Positions 47,776 through 56,820 of a DNA stretch of 64,000 nucleotides are shown one piece after another (positions within the stretch are counted from its first letter, which is position 1; every line of letters starts with the position of its first letter). The DNA comes from Pseudomonas rhodesiae (GTDB lineage: Bacteria > Pseudomonadota > Gammaproteobacteria > Pseudomonadales > Pseudomonadaceae): the NCBI RefSeq assembly GCF_007858255.1, contig NZ_VFEU01000014.1:1-64000 (forward strand), in the 5' to 3' direction. Below the pieces are notes generated by a model. That model saw only the letters and a program-made list of their open reading frames with translations, was not told where the DNA came from and made no database searches. The translations under genes were made by a program, and so were the position numbers.

Positions 47776-48925
47776 TGGCCCGCACGATCATCTCGACTTC
47801 CTTGCCGTCCAGGGTCAGCGGCGGCAGCAGGCGGATGATCTTGCCCCGCGTCACATTGATCAGCAGCCCATGTTCCTGGGCGGCGCGCTGGGCCAGGTCG
47901 CGATACGGGTTGGCCAGTTCGATGCCGATCATCAAGCCCTGCCCGCGAATCGCCAGCACCTGGGGGTGTTCCGCCAGCTCCACGCGCAGCCGCGCCAGCA
48001 AGCGTTCGCCCTGTTGCGCGGCGTTGTGCAGCAAGCCCTGCTCTTCGATGATGTCCAGCACCGTGCAGCCCACCCGGCAAGCCAGCGGGTTACCGCCAAA
48101 CGTGCTGCCATGACTGCCCGGCGTGAACAAGCGCGCCACACCCGCCCGCGCCAGGCAAGCTCCGATCGGCACGCCATTGCCAAGGCCCTTGGCCAAGGTC
48201 ATCACGTCCGGCACGATGCCTTCATGCTGGAACGCGAACCACGCACCGGTGCGACCGATGCCGGTCTGGATCTCATCGAGCATCATCAGCCAACCGTGGG
48301 CGGTGCAATGATCGCGCAGGTCACGCAAATAGCCGGGCGGCGCGGGCAGTACGCCACTTTCGCCCTGGATCGGCTCCAGCAGCACAGCCGCGATACGTGC
48401 GCCGTGGGTGCGGGTGATCGCCTCAATGGCGGCCAAGTCACCGAACCGGACCTTGAGAAAATTCCCCGGCAAGCGCTGAAACCCAAGGCGTACCGACGGC
48501 CCGTCACTGGCCGCCATGGTGCCCAGGGTGCGCCCGTGGAAAGCGTTCTCCATCACCACGATCAACGGCTCTTCGATACCCTTTTTCCAGCCGTGCAAGC
48601 GCGCCAGTTTGAGCGCGGTTTCGTTGGCTTCGGCACCGGAGTTGTTGAAGAACGCGCAATCCAGGCCGGACAGCTGCGCAAGACGCTGGGCCAGGCGTTG
48701 TTGCCAGTCGATGCTGTAGAGGTTGGAGGTGTGCAACAACAGACCGGCCTGCTCGCTGATGGCCGCCACCAGGCGCGGGTGGGAATGCCCGACATTGGTC
48801 ACCGCCACACCCGCCACCGCATCGAGGTACTCGCGACCCTGCGGGTCCCACAGACGCGTGCCCAGGCCACGGGCGAAGCTCAGGGCCAAGGGTTGGTAGG
48901 TGGTCATCAGGCAGGCGGCGGTCAT
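47747..48925 (-). CDS. Acetylornithine aminotransferase-like enzyme
   Basis: Class III PLP aminotransferase of 392 residues, ArgD-like. Motifs are FFNNSGAEANETALKLAR, HGRTLGTMAASD, EPIQGESGV, MLDEIQTGIGRTG and the cofactor lysine in TLAKGLGNGVPIGA. GGAG stands eight bases before the ATG. Pseudomonas already has an aruC/argD enzyme elsewhere as a rule, so this may be a paralog with another substrate. It lies divergent from a LysR gene that could control it. Confidence 0.85.
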   Translation of the reverse strand: MTAACLMTTYQPLALSFARGLGTRLWDPQGREYLDAVAGVAVTNVGHSHPRLVAAISEQAGLLLHTSNLYSIDWQQRLAQRLAQLSGLDCAFFNNSGAEANETALKLARLHGWKKGIEEPLIVVMENAFHGRTLGTMAASDGPSVRLGFQRLPGNFLKVRFGDLAAIEAITRTHGARIAAVLLEPIQGESGVLPAPPGYLRDLRDHCTAHGWLMMLDEIQTGIGRTGAWFAFQHEGIVPDVMTLAKGLGNGVPIGACLARAGVARLFTPGSHGSTFGGNPLACRVGCTVLDIIEEQGLLHNAAQQGERLLARLRVELAEHPQVLAIRGQGLMIGIELANPYRDLAQRAAQEHGLLINVTRGKIIRLLPPLTLDGKEVEMIVRAISRLLDQGH

Positions 48926-49027
48926 GGTGCGGGCTCCAAGTCATCAGGTTGATGGTCCCAGTATCGTTAGCCACCTGAGCTGGATAAACTGCGCATTTGT
49001 GCAATGACTTTAAATCAGGGCTTGATA

Positions 49028-49933
49028 ATGGATCTGTTCCAGGCAATGTCGGTGTACGTAAAAGTGGTGGAGACCGGCAGCATGACAGCGGCAGCCCACG
49101 CCTGCGGCATGTCGACCACGATGGTCGGCAACCACCTGCGAGCCCTGGAACAGCGCCTGGGAGTCAGCCTGCTCAAGCGCACCACGCGCAAGCAGAGCCT
49201 TACGGAGTTCGGCGGCCAGTATTACCAACGCTGTCTGGAGGTGCTGGGGCTGGTGGCCGACTCCGAACAACTGGCCGAACAAGCCCACAGCGACGTGCCC
49301 AGAGGCACCTTGCGCATCACCGCCCCACCCGCCTTCGGCACCGAGCGCCTGGCGCCGGCGTTGAGCGAATTCTCCCAACGTTATCCGCAGATCAAGCTCT
49401 ATGTGGTGCTCAGCAACCAGCGCATGGACCTGGTCGACAGTGGCTTCGACGTGGCGATCCGCCTGGGCGAGTTGGAACCGTCGAGCCTGATCGCCCGGCC
49501 CATGCAGGACTACACCATCACCCTCTGCGCTTCGCCGAGCTACCTGGCGCGACGCGGCACGCCGACCAAGCCCGAAGACCTGCAACAACACGACTGCCTG
49601 GCATTCGCCTATCCGTCCACCGACGACTGGCGCAACGCCGACAAGCTCTGGCGTATGACGGGAGCGGACGGCGAAGTGGAAATCCCGGTGTCCGGATCGT
49701 TGACCATCAATAGCTCACAAGCCCTGCGCCAAGCGGCGGTGCAAGGCATGGGCATCGTGATGCTGCCCGATGCGCTGGTCCAGCCCGATCTGCACAGCGG
49801 CAAACTAGTGGCGTTGCTGACCGACTATCAATTGCCCAGCCGCCCCATGCATGTGCTGTACGGCCAGGATCGTTATCGCCTGCCCAAGTTGCGAGCGTTT
49901 GTCGATTTTGTGATGGAGAAATGGGCGCGCTAG
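49028..49933 (+). CDS. LysR-family transcription regulator
   Basis: LysR regulator of 301 residues. Helix-turn-helix MDLFQAMSVYVKVVETGSMT AAAHACGMSTTMVGNHL, then the effector domain (GTLRITAPPAFGTERLAPAL; DVAIRLGELEPSSL), a layout like the CrgA/DsdC-type group. The ATG at 49028 has AGGG eight bases upstream; the upstream ATG at 49004 lacks a ribosome site. It is divergent from the ArgD-like gene, its likely target. Its end overlaps the HAD gene by four bases. Confidence 0.88.
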   Translation: MDLFQAMSVYVKVVETGSMTAAAHACGMSTTMVGNHLRALEQRLGVSLLKRTTRKQSLTEFGGQYYQRCLEVLGLVADSEQLAEQAHSDVPRGTLRITAPPAFGTERLAPALSEFSQRYPQIKLYVVLSNQRMDLVDSGFDVAIRLGELEPSSLIARPMQDYTITLCASPSYLARRGTPTKPEDLQQHDCLAFAYPSTDDWRNADKLWRMTGADGEVEIPVSGSLTINSSQALRQAAVQGMGIVMLPDALVQPDLHSGKLVALLTDYQLPSRPMHVLYGQDRYRLPKLRAFVDFVMEKWAR

Positions 49934-50553
49934 AAGCCCACGCCCAATTCACGCAACCGTGCCGATGTCTGCTCGGCCGATACATGATGAATGCCCTGCC
50001 AACCCAGAGCGCTGGCGGCTTCGGCGTTGTCGGCCACGTCATCGATGAACACCACTTCGCTCGGCTGGATATCGGCCAGATGGGCACGCACCTGCGCGAG
50101 GCTGGCGTGGTAGATCGCCGGGTCGGGTTTGATCAGCTTCACTTCGCCAGACACGACGATGTCACGCAAGCACTGCAGGAACGGGTAGTGTTTACGAGCA
50201 TAGGGGAAGGTTTCGGCCGACCAGTTGGTGAGCCCGAACAAGGGCATGTTTGCGGTGTGCAAGGCCTGGAGAATCGCCACGCCTTCAGGCAAAGGGCCGC
50301 GCAGCATTTCGTGCCAGCGGTCGTAATAGGCCGTGATCAAGTATCTATGCTGGGGGTGTTGATCGATCAGGATTTGCGTGGCTTCAGCCAGCGGCCGCCC
50401 CGCATCTTGTTCGGTATTCCAGGCCTGGGTGCAGATGTTATCCAGGAACCACTGCCGTTCGTGATCGTCGGCAATCAGTTTGCGGTAGAGGTGATGCGGG
50501 CTCCAATCGAAGAGAACACCGCCGAAATCAAAAACTACTGCACGAATCGTCAT
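49930..50553 (-). CDS. HAD-family hydrolase
   Basis: Phosphatase-like protein of 207 residues. HAD motif I is VVFDFGGVLFDW, II is GLTNWSAETF, III is KLIKPDPAIY, IV is VFIDDVADNAEAA. The FGGV form of motif I is seen in the YihX/2-haloacid dehalogenase-like group, so the substrate is unclear (sugar phosphate or haloacid). The ATG at 50553 has GGAGG six bases upstream. Confidence 0.88.
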   Translation of the reverse strand: MTIRAVVFDFGGVLFDWSPHHLYRKLIADDHERQWFLDNICTQAWNTEQDAGRPLAEATQILIDQHPQHRYLITAYYDRWHEMLRGPLPEGVAILQALHTANMPLFGLTNWSAETFPYARKHYPFLQCLRDIVVSGEVKLIKPDPAIYHASLAQVRAHLADIQPSEVVFIDDVADNAEAASALGWQGIHHVSAEQTSARLRELGVGF

Positions 50554-50665
50554 CAGATCCTCCGTTGGCTTGGCTTGGCTTGATAGCGGGAGGAGTCTGG
50601 CAGATTTGAAGGGAGGGAAAGGCGCGCTGAAGCGTAAGAAACCTCTGAAACGCACACAAATCAAA

Positions 50666-50750
50666 GTGGGAGGGGGCTTGCCCCCGACGGCGGTAGCTCA
50701 GCTACAGCTGAGCTGTCTGACGCGACGCCATCGGGGCAAGCCCCCTCCAA
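50666..50750. repeat. REP doublet (REPIN)
   Basis: GTGGGAGGGGGCTTGCCCCCGA and the inverted GGGGCAAGCCCCCTCCAAC flank a centre with its own palindrome AGCTCAGCTACAGCTGAGCT. It lies between the HAD gene and fabV. Confidence 0.92.
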
Positions 50751-50766
50751 CATTTTTAACCGCGCT

Positions 50767-51963
50767 TTAGGCTTGGATCAGACCGTTGATCTTCACCGTC
50801 GGGTTCACGTCAGCCTCGTAGTCCACACCCTCGACTTCAAAGCCGAACAAGCGCAGGAACTCCGCCTTGTAGCCGGCAAAATCGCTGATCTCGTCGACGT
50901 TTTCATCGGTCACCTGGTTCCACAGCGCCGCCACGGCGTCCTGGACTTTCGGCTCCAGCTCAGCCAGGTCGGCACGCAGGCGGCCGTCGGTGTCGAGCTT
51001 CGGTGCCTTGCCGTACAGGCTGTCCTTGAACAGGCCGTAGACCTGCTCGATGCAACCTTCGTGGGTGCCCTGCTCTTTCATCACTTTAAACAGCAACGAC
51101 AGGTACAGCGGCATGATCGGAATCGCAGAGCTGGCCTGGGTGACAACCGCCTTGAGTACCGAGACGCGGGCGTCGCCCTTCAATGCCGCGAGGTTTTCAC
51201 GCAGGGTCAGGACTTTCTTGTCCAGGTCTTTCTTGGCTTCGCCAATGGAGCCGTTCCAGTAGATGTCCTGGGTCAGCTTTTCGCCGAGGTAGGTGAACGC
51301 GGTGGTCTTGGCGCCTTCGGCCAGTACATCTGCGTCACGCAGGGCGTCGATCCACAGTTGCCAGTCTTCGCCACCCATGACCTTCACGGTGCCGTCGATT
51401 TCTTCCTGGGTCGCCGGCTCCAGGGTGGTGTCGACCACTACGCCCTTGTCGGTGTTGATACCACGCAGGGTCACGGCCTTGCCGATCGGCTTGAGCGTGG
51501 AGTTGTAGACTTCACCGGTCTTCGGGTCGGTACGGCGTGGCGCGGCCAGGCTGTAGACCACCAGGTCGATCTTGCCCAGATCTTTCTTGATGGTGTCGAT
51601 GGTCAGGCGCTTGATCTCGTCGGAGAACGCGTCGCCGTTGATGCTCTTGGCGTACAGGCCTTTTTCGACGGCAAACTTCTCGAACGCAGCGCTGTTGTAC
51701 CAGCCGGCCGAACTCAGCTTGCCTTCTTCGCCTTCTTTCTCAAAAAACGCGCCCAGGGTATCGGCGCCGCAGCCAAACGCGGCACTGATGCGCGCGGCCA
51801 GGCCGTAGCCGGTGGAAGCACCGAGAACCAGCACCTTCTTCGGGCCGCCTTCGATGGTGCCGTGTTGAGTCACGTAGTCGATCTGCTCTTTGACGTTCGC
51901 CTCACAGCCAACAGGGTGAGCGGTCACACAGATGAAGCCACGAACCCGCGGTTTGATGATCAT
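50767..51963 (-). CDS. fabV: Enoyl-ACP reductase FabV
   Basis: NADH-dependent enoyl-ACP (trans-2-enoyl-CoA) reductase, 398 residues, the last step of fatty acid elongation. FabV enzymes are known to resist triclosan. The NAD motif is VLGASTGYGLAARI, and the active-site Tyr-x8-Lys is YWNGSIGEAK. The ATG at 51963 (MIIKPRVRGFICVTAHPVGC) with AGAGG upstream matches the family start. It stands alone between REPs and the divergent hydroxylase gene. Confidence 0.95.
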   Translation of the reverse strand: MIIKPRVRGFICVTAHPVGCEANVKEQIDYVTQHGTIEGGPKKVLVLGASTGYGLAARISAAFGCGADTLGAFFEKEGEEGKLSSAGWYNSAAFEKFAVEKGLYAKSINGDAFSDEIKRLTIDTIKKDLGKIDLVVYSLAAPRRTDPKTGEVYNSTLKPIGKAVTLRGINTDKGVVVDTTLEPATQEEIDGTVKVMGGEDWQLWIDALRDADVLAEGAKTTAFTYLGEKLTQDIYWNGSIGEAKKDLDKKVLTLRENLAALKGDARVSVLKAVVTQASSAIPIMPLYLSLLFKVMKEQGTHEGCIEQVYGLFKDSLYGKAPKLDTDGRLRADLAELEPKVQDAVAALWNQVTDENVDEISDFAGYKAEFLRLFGFEVEGVDYEADVNPTVKINGLIQA

Positions 51964-52271
51964 AAAATTTCTGCCTCTTCCAAGGTGCCGAAGGCCAGTG
52001 GTAGCCATTCAACTTCAATCGTACCGGTCTATGACGTCCAAAAAACCGAAGCGTCACGATAGTCGCAAATCTTGCGTTTACAAAATCCAATGCACGGGAT
52101 CCTGCGGGGTTAAAAACTGTGTAAAGCCTTCACAATTTCGCACTATTTAAAATGCCGATGGGGCGGCAAACGCCTTATGATGACGCAAATGTTTCAACAT
52201 GTTTCAAAAACCACCACTCGCGGCCACGGATACGGACCTGTCGAATGGCGTCCTGCTGGAGCTTGAGTGTC

Positions 52272-53096
52272 ATGAATAAGTCTGCGTTGCGTAAAAAAGC
52301 GGTGTCTGTTGCCTGGGTCATCGGCGTGTTGCTGTTTATGGGAGTGTTTCCCGTGACCACCGTGGTCTTTCTAAGCCTGGTGCTGGTCTGCGGGATCTAC
52401 GATTTCCTGCGCAACGGCCTGTATGACGCGCCCACCGTCAAAAAGTACTTTATCGGCAGCGGCCGCAACACGTGGTTGCTGGCGCCGTTCAACACCCTGT
52501 TCGACCTGCTGAGTTCGCGCAATCGCCATGTCTATACGATGCGTGACTTGCCGCCTGCCTGGCGCGAGGAACTGCAACAGGTGATCGACGATGCCATGGC
52601 CCACAAGGATGAAATCATCGGTTATCTGGATGAGCGCATGGCCGAGAAGAAACGAGGCATGTTGTTTTTCCAATGGTACGGTCGGCCGATCGAAACCACG
52701 CTGAACATCCCGCAACTGCGGCAAAAGCTGCCGTTCGTGAAAACCATCGGCGTGTCGGTATTCAACGAGAACCGCTCCACGTCTTTTCACTTCGGCCCGC
52801 TGCGCATGATGTTCCGCGTGCTCTACAACATGGCACCGGCGCCCCATCACGATGGGGTGTATATCCAGGTGGGCGAGCACAAGCACTACTGGCATGACGA
52901 TCCGCTGTTTATCTTCGATGACACCCTGATGCACGCGTCCTTCAACAAAAACGACGCCAAGCGCTACTGCCTGTTTATCGACATTGTGCGGCCGACCCCG
53001 CTGCCGGCGGTGCTTAACGCCGTGATCGCCGGGTTTGCCGCCATGGTCTTTACCCTGCGTCGGGTTTTCTACAAAAACTGGAAGCTGATCGAGTAA
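52272..53096 (+). CDS. LpxO-like aspartyl/asparaginyl beta-hydroxylase
   Basis: Membrane-linked Fe(II)/2-oxoglutarate enzyme of 274 residues. Two N-terminal membrane segments (residues 8-45) precede a hydroxylase domain with SFHFGPLRMMFRVLYNM, a WHDDPLFIFDDTLMHASFN stretch carrying the metal His and the Asp, and KRYCLFIDIVRP with the 2OG-binding Arg. LpxO enzymes hydroxylate lipid A acyl chains; membrane anchoring fits that, but other substrates are possible. The ATG at 52272 follows GGAGCTTGAG. Confidence 0.8.
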   Translation: MNKSALRKKAVSVAWVIGVLLFMGVFPVTTVVFLSLVLVCGIYDFLRNGLYDAPTVKKYFIGSGRNTWLLAPFNTLFDLLSSRNRHVYTMRDLPPAWREELQQVIDDAMAHKDEIIGYLDERMAEKKRGMLFFQWYGRPIETTLNIPQLRQKLPFVKTIGVSVFNENRSTSFHFGPLRMMFRVLYNMAPAPHHDGVYIQVGEHKHYWHDDPLFIFDDTLMHASFNKNDAKRYCLFIDIVRPTPLPAVLNAVIAGFAAMVFTLRRVFYKNWKLIE

Positions 53097-53243
53097 GTTC
53101 TGCGGCATGATGGTGCTGGACGGTGTTTGCGCTCGGCCGTGTGGCTGAGGTAAAAACCGTCTCGTGCGACCGTGATCGGCGCCCACCTTTCTCAAGCCAT
53201 CGCCCCCCAGGGGCTGCGGTGGCTGCGCTTTCAAGGAATCAGA

Positions 53244-54617
53244 ATGCCCCAACGTCAAGTCATCAATGCCTCCGTCAGCCCCAAGGGCAGCCTCGAAACC
53301 CTCTCCCAACGCGAAGTCCAGCAACTGAGCGAAGCCGGTACCGGCAGCATCTACACCCTGTTCCGCCAATGCGCCCTGGCGATCCTCAATACCGGCGCGC
53401 ATATCGATAACGCCAAGACCATCCTCGACGCCTACAAAGACTTTGAAGTGCGCATCCACCAGCAGGACCGTGGCGTGCGCTTGGAATTGCTCAATGCCCC
53501 GGCCGACGCCTTCGTCGATGGCGAAATGATCGCCAGCACCCGCGAGATGCTGTTCAGCGCCCTGCGCGACATCGTCTACACCGAGAACGAGCTGGACAGC
53601 CAGCGCATCGACCTGAGCAACTCCCAGGGCATCACCGACTATGTGTTCCATCTGCTGCGCAACGCACGCACGCTGCGTCCGGGCGTGGAACCGAAGATCG
53701 TGGTGTGCTGGGGCGGTCACTCGATCAATACCGAAGAATACAAATACACCAAAAAAGTCGGGCACGAACTCGGCCTGCGCAGCCTGGACGTGTGCACCGG
53801 CTGTGGCCCAGGCGTGATGAAGGGCCCGATGAAGGGCGCGACCATTTCCCACGCCAAGCAGCGCATCACCGGCGGGCGTTACCTGGGCCTGACCGAGCCA
53901 GGCATCATCGCCGCCGAAGCGCCGAACCCGATCGTCAATGAACTGGTGATCCTGCCGGACATCGAAAAACGCCTGGAAGCCTTCGTGCGCGTGGGCCACG
54001 GCATCATCATCTTCCCAGGCGGCGCCGGCACCGCTGAAGAATTTCTGTACCTGCTGGGCATCCTGATGCACCCGGATAACCGCGATGTGCCGTTCCCGGT
54101 GATCCTCACCGGGCCACAACAGGCCGCGCCGTATCTGCAACAACTGCACGCGTTCGTCGGCGCCACCCTTGGCGAAGCGGCGCAGGCGCACTACCAAATC
54201 ATCATCGACGACCCGGCCGAAGTGGCCCGTCAGATGAACGCCGGCCTAAAGGAGGTGAAGCAGTTCCGCCGCGAGCGCAACGACGCCTTCCACTTCAACT
54301 GGCTGCTGAAGATTGACGAAGGCTTCCAGCGCCCGTTCGATCCGACCCACGAGAACATGGCCAGCCTGCAACTGAGTCACGCCCTACCGCCTCACGAACT
54401 GGCGGCGAACCTGCGTCGCGCGTTCTCCGGGATCGTGGCGGGCAACGTGAAGGACAAGGGCATCCGCCTGATCGAAGAAAATGGGCCGTACGAGATCCAT
54501 GGCGATCCGGCGATCATGAAACCGCTGGATGAACTGTTGAAAGCATTCGTGGCCCAGCACCGCATGAAACTGCCCGGCGGCGCCGCGTATGTGCCGTGTT
54601 ATCGCGTGGTGCAGTAA
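53244..54617 (+). CDS. ppnN: Nucleotide 5'-monophosphate nucleosidase PpnN
   Basis: Cytosolic nucleosidase of 457 residues (YgdH/PpnN) that splits purine and pyrimidine nucleotides to base and ribose-5-phosphate; in E. coli it is controlled by (p)ppGpp. The LOG-type core motifs are VCWGGHSINTEEY, CTGCGPGVMKGPMKGA and IIFPGGAGTAEEFLYLLG. The N- and C-terminal extra domains of the family are present. The ATG at 53244 has AAGGA six bases upstream. Confidence 0.93.
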   Translation: MPQRQVINASVSPKGSLETLSQREVQQLSEAGTGSIYTLFRQCALAILNTGAHIDNAKTILDAYKDFEVRIHQQDRGVRLELLNAPADAFVDGEMIASTREMLFSALRDIVYTENELDSQRIDLSNSQGITDYVFHLLRNARTLRPGVEPKIVVCWGGHSINTEEYKYTKKVGHELGLRSLDVCTGCGPGVMKGPMKGATISHAKQRITGGRYLGLTEPGIIAAEAPNPIVNELVILPDIEKRLEAFVRVGHGIIIFPGGAGTAEEFLYLLGILMHPDNRDVPFPVILTGPQQAAPYLQQLHAFVGATLGEAAQAHYQIIIDDPAEVARQMNAGLKEVKQFRRERNDAFHFNWLLKIDEGFQRPFDPTHENMASLQLSHALPPHELAANLRRAFSGIVAGNVKDKGIRLIEENGPYEIHGDPAIMKPLDELLKAFVAQHRMKLPGGAAYVPCYRVVQ

Positions 54618-54750
54618 GCGCGTTCATAGTTTGTATTGCTTTGGCGCCGGATCGGGTGTGCGAGCGTTAAAAGTTCGGACTAGGTTTTGACCTACCCCAC
54701 TTTTAGCTTGAGCAGAACACGCTATGGACCAACGGACCTTGTCCTCCATC

Positions 54751-54774
54751 ATTCCTTACCTTAGGGTAAGGAAT
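54751..54774. promoter_or_regulatory. Perfect inverted repeat, vapBC operator candidate
   Basis: Two perfect ten-base arms, ATTCCTTACC and GGTAAGGAAT, flank TTAG. The repeat ends 21 bases before the antitoxin start. Antitoxins of this type bind such palindromes to repress their own operon. Confidence 0.8.
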
Positions 54775-54795
54775 ACCCCGATGGAGCTCTTTGCT

Positions 54796-55038
54796 ATGGC
54801 CACCGCCACCCTCACCTCTAAAGGACAAATCACGATCCCCGTGCAAGTCCGTACCGCCCTTGGCCTGGAAACCGGCGACCGCGTGGAATTCGTCGAGATG
54901 GAAGACGGCCGGTTTTCAATCGTTGCAGCGAGTAAAACCGTTCGCGATCTGAAGGGACTGATCCCAATGCCAGCCAAAGCGGTCTCGCTCGATGACATGA
55001 ACCAGGCCATCGCCGCGCAGGGAGCTAAAGCTCGATGA
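54796..55038 (+). CDS. vapB: AbrB-type antitoxin (VapB/MazE-like)
   Basis: DNA-binding antitoxin of 80 residues with the swapped-hairpin AbrB fold: MATATLTSKGQITIPVQVR, ALGLETGDRVEFVEMEDGRF. The C-terminal tail (PAKAVSLDDMNQAIAAQG) would bind the toxin. GGAG stands eight bases before the ATG at 54796; upstream in-frame ATGs run into the palindrome. It overlaps the toxin gene by four bases. Confidence 0.9.
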   Translation: MATATLTSKGQITIPVQVRTALGLETGDRVEFVEMEDGRFSIVAASKTVRDLKGLIPMPAKAVSLDDMNQAIAAQGAKAR

Positions 55039-55430
55039 TCGGGTTGGATACCAATGTCTTGGTGCGCTACATCACCCAGGACGACCCGGTTCAGTCCGCT
55101 CAGGCGTCCGAATTGATCGAATCCCTCACTACAGTGTCTCCAGGGTTTGTCAGCCTGGTGTCGGTAGTGGAACTGGTGTGGGTCCTGCAGAGCTGCTACG
55201 CGTGCGCCAAGCGTGACGTGGTCAGCGTGCTGGAAACCCTGCTGCGCACCCGCGAGTTGACCCTGGAACATGCCGAAGTCATCTGGCAGGCGCTACGCAA
55301 GTTCAGCGTCGGCAAGGCCGATTTCGCCGACTGCCTGATTGAGCGGTGCGCCCATGGGGCCGGCTGTGAATACACCGCGACCTTTGACGCTAATGCCGCC
55401 AAGGCAGCCGGCATGAAGCGCCTGGGCTGA
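55035..55430 (+). CDS. vapC: PIN-domain toxin VapC
   Basis: Probable RNase toxin of 131 residues. The acidic PIN residues are Asp5 in MIGLDTNVLVRY, Glu in VSVVELVWVL, Asp in KADFADCLI and Asp in TATFDANAAK. The start overlaps vapB by four bases (ATGA), the usual toxin-antitoxin layout. Confidence 0.92.
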   Translation: MIGLDTNVLVRYITQDDPVQSAQASELIESLTTVSPGFVSLVSVVELVWVLQSCYACAKRDVVSVLETLLRTRELTLEHAEVIWQALRKFSVGKADFADCLIERCAHGAGCEYTATFDANAAKAAGMKRLG

Positions 55431-55437
55431 GCCGGGC

Positions 55438-55767
55438 TCAACGCACCCAGCCACCAATCTGCCAGTGAAAGCCATCACTGCGCTGCACCCAATGCGGATG
55501 CACATAGCGATAGCCTTCGCGCACTGGCTCCCAGTGGCCATGGACCGCCACATAGCGACCGCCCTCCCAACGCCAATAGCCGCGAGACCAGATATAGCCA
55601 TAACGTGCCGGCGGTTCGACTTCGACCACTTGCACCGGCGGCGGCTGCGGCGCCACCACCTCGACATATTCCCGTTGCACCGGTCGGCGCTCATGCACCA
55701 CACGCTCTTGCACACACCCGGACGCAGCCACGACCACCGCCGCCAATGCCGCATAACGTAGCAACAT
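55438..55767 (-). CDS. YXWGXW-type small lipoprotein
   Basis: Protein of 109 residues with a lipoprotein signal ending in AASGC (lipobox). It then has a Pro/Val-rich stretch (VVAPQPPPVQVVEVEPPARYG) and aromatic repeats of the WXXGXW type (YIWSRGYWRWEGGRYV, GHWEPVREGYRYV, WQIGGWVR). Function is unknown. The ATG at 55767 has GAGGGG upstream. It is convergent with vapC. Confidence 0.8.
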   Translation of the reverse strand: MLLRYAALAAVVVAASGCVQERVVHERRPVQREYVEVVAPQPPPVQVVEVEPPARYGYIWSRGYWRWEGGRYVAVHGHWEPVREGYRYVHPHWVQRSDGFHWQIGGWVR

Positions 55768-55899
55768 ACAAACCCCTCGGGCGTAAGCGCCCAACACCTG
55801 CCGCTGTCAAAAATCCCCCCGTTGCCGCAGCCATGCTCCTGCGTGGCCATGGAGAATTTGTAACAGGCGATATCTGTCGGCTTGCTGAAGCTGAGGGCA

Positions 55900-56820
55900 T
55901 CACGATGTGCAGGCGACGGTCGGTCGCTTGAGTCGAACCAGAATCAGACCGGCGACAACCACCGCAATGCCGGCATAGGTGGAGGCGAGAATCGCATCGC
56001 CAAACATCAACGCCGCCCACACCAAGGTCACTGGCGGCTCCAGGTAAACCAGCACTGCCACATGGGTCGCGGTCATGAACCGCAGCAGCATCCAAAGACT
56101 CAAGTAGGCAATGAAGGTCGAGAACACCGTCAGCCAGACAATCGAGATCAGTACCTCAGGCTCATGGGGAATGCTCAGGGTGTCGGTATACAACACCGCA
56201 GCGGTAAACCCGATCAGCGTCAGCAGCGATTGGATAAACAGTGGCAAGACCAGGCCCGTGCTGTGTTGTTGCGCAGAACGGCGCTCATACAGGGTTGCCA
56301 GGGTCAGCCCCAACGCCGACACCAGCGGTAACAGATACATGACCAGGCCGACACTTTGCCCGCTGCTGCCGTATTGCCCTGAGATGACGATCGACACGCC
56401 GACAAACCCGATCAGCAACCCCAGCCACTGCCATCCACCACTGCGCTCCCCGGCGTTCCCCGTTGACAGCGCCGCCGTCATCAACGGCTGCAAGGCCGCG
56501 ATAATGGCCGCGATCCCCGGCGGCAACCCGTTCTGGATCGCCACGTAAACGCAACTCAAATAGAGAAACTGCGAGAGAAACCCGATCACTGCGTAATGGC
56601 GTATCTGCGCCCAGGAAACCTTGAGCAACCGCACATTCAAAAACACGCCCAGGCACAGCGAGACCAACAGAAATCGCCAGAACAGCAGGTTGAATGCACC
56701 GGCACTCTGCGCGCCCAATTTGGCGCCGATAAAGCCCGAACTCCAGGACAGAACAAACACCGCCTGCAGGAGCAGCAGCTTCACATAACCCATGCGAGGC
56801 GTGCCGCGAGTGGCGCTCAC
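55900..56820 (-). CDS. EamA/DMT-family exporter
   Basis: Inner-membrane transporter of 306 residues with ten hydrophobic segments in two EamA repeats (start FVLSWSSGFIGAKLGAQSAG; second ALGLTLATLYERRSA). Members export amino acids and metabolites. The GTG at 56820 overlaps the dioxygenase stop by four bases; an ATG at 56793 (MGYVKLLLLQ) is the alternative. As the third gene of the operon it may export the product of the two enzymes before it. Confidence 0.85.
   Translation of the reverse strand: MSATRGTPRMGYVKLLLLQAVFVLSWSSGFIGAKLGAQSAGAFNLLFWRFLLVSLCLGVFLNVRLLKVSWAQIRHYAVIGFLSQFLYLSCVYVAIQNGLPPGIAAIIAALQPLMTAALSTGNAGERSGGWQWLGLLIGFVGVSIVISGQYGSSGQSVGLVMYLLPLVSALGLTLATLYERRSAQQHSTGLVLPLFIQSLLTLIGFTAAVLYTDTLSIPHEPEVLISIVWLTVFSTFIAYLSLWMLLRFMTATHVAVLVYLEPPVTLVWAALMFGDAILASTYAGIAVVVAGLILVRLKRPTVACTS

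Noticed and set aside
52371..54197. 608-codon minus-strand frame across the hydroxylase and ppnN genes
   Set aside because: It spans two real genes on the other strand, and its composition (His, Gln, Val, Asp rich) is typical of antisense frames here.
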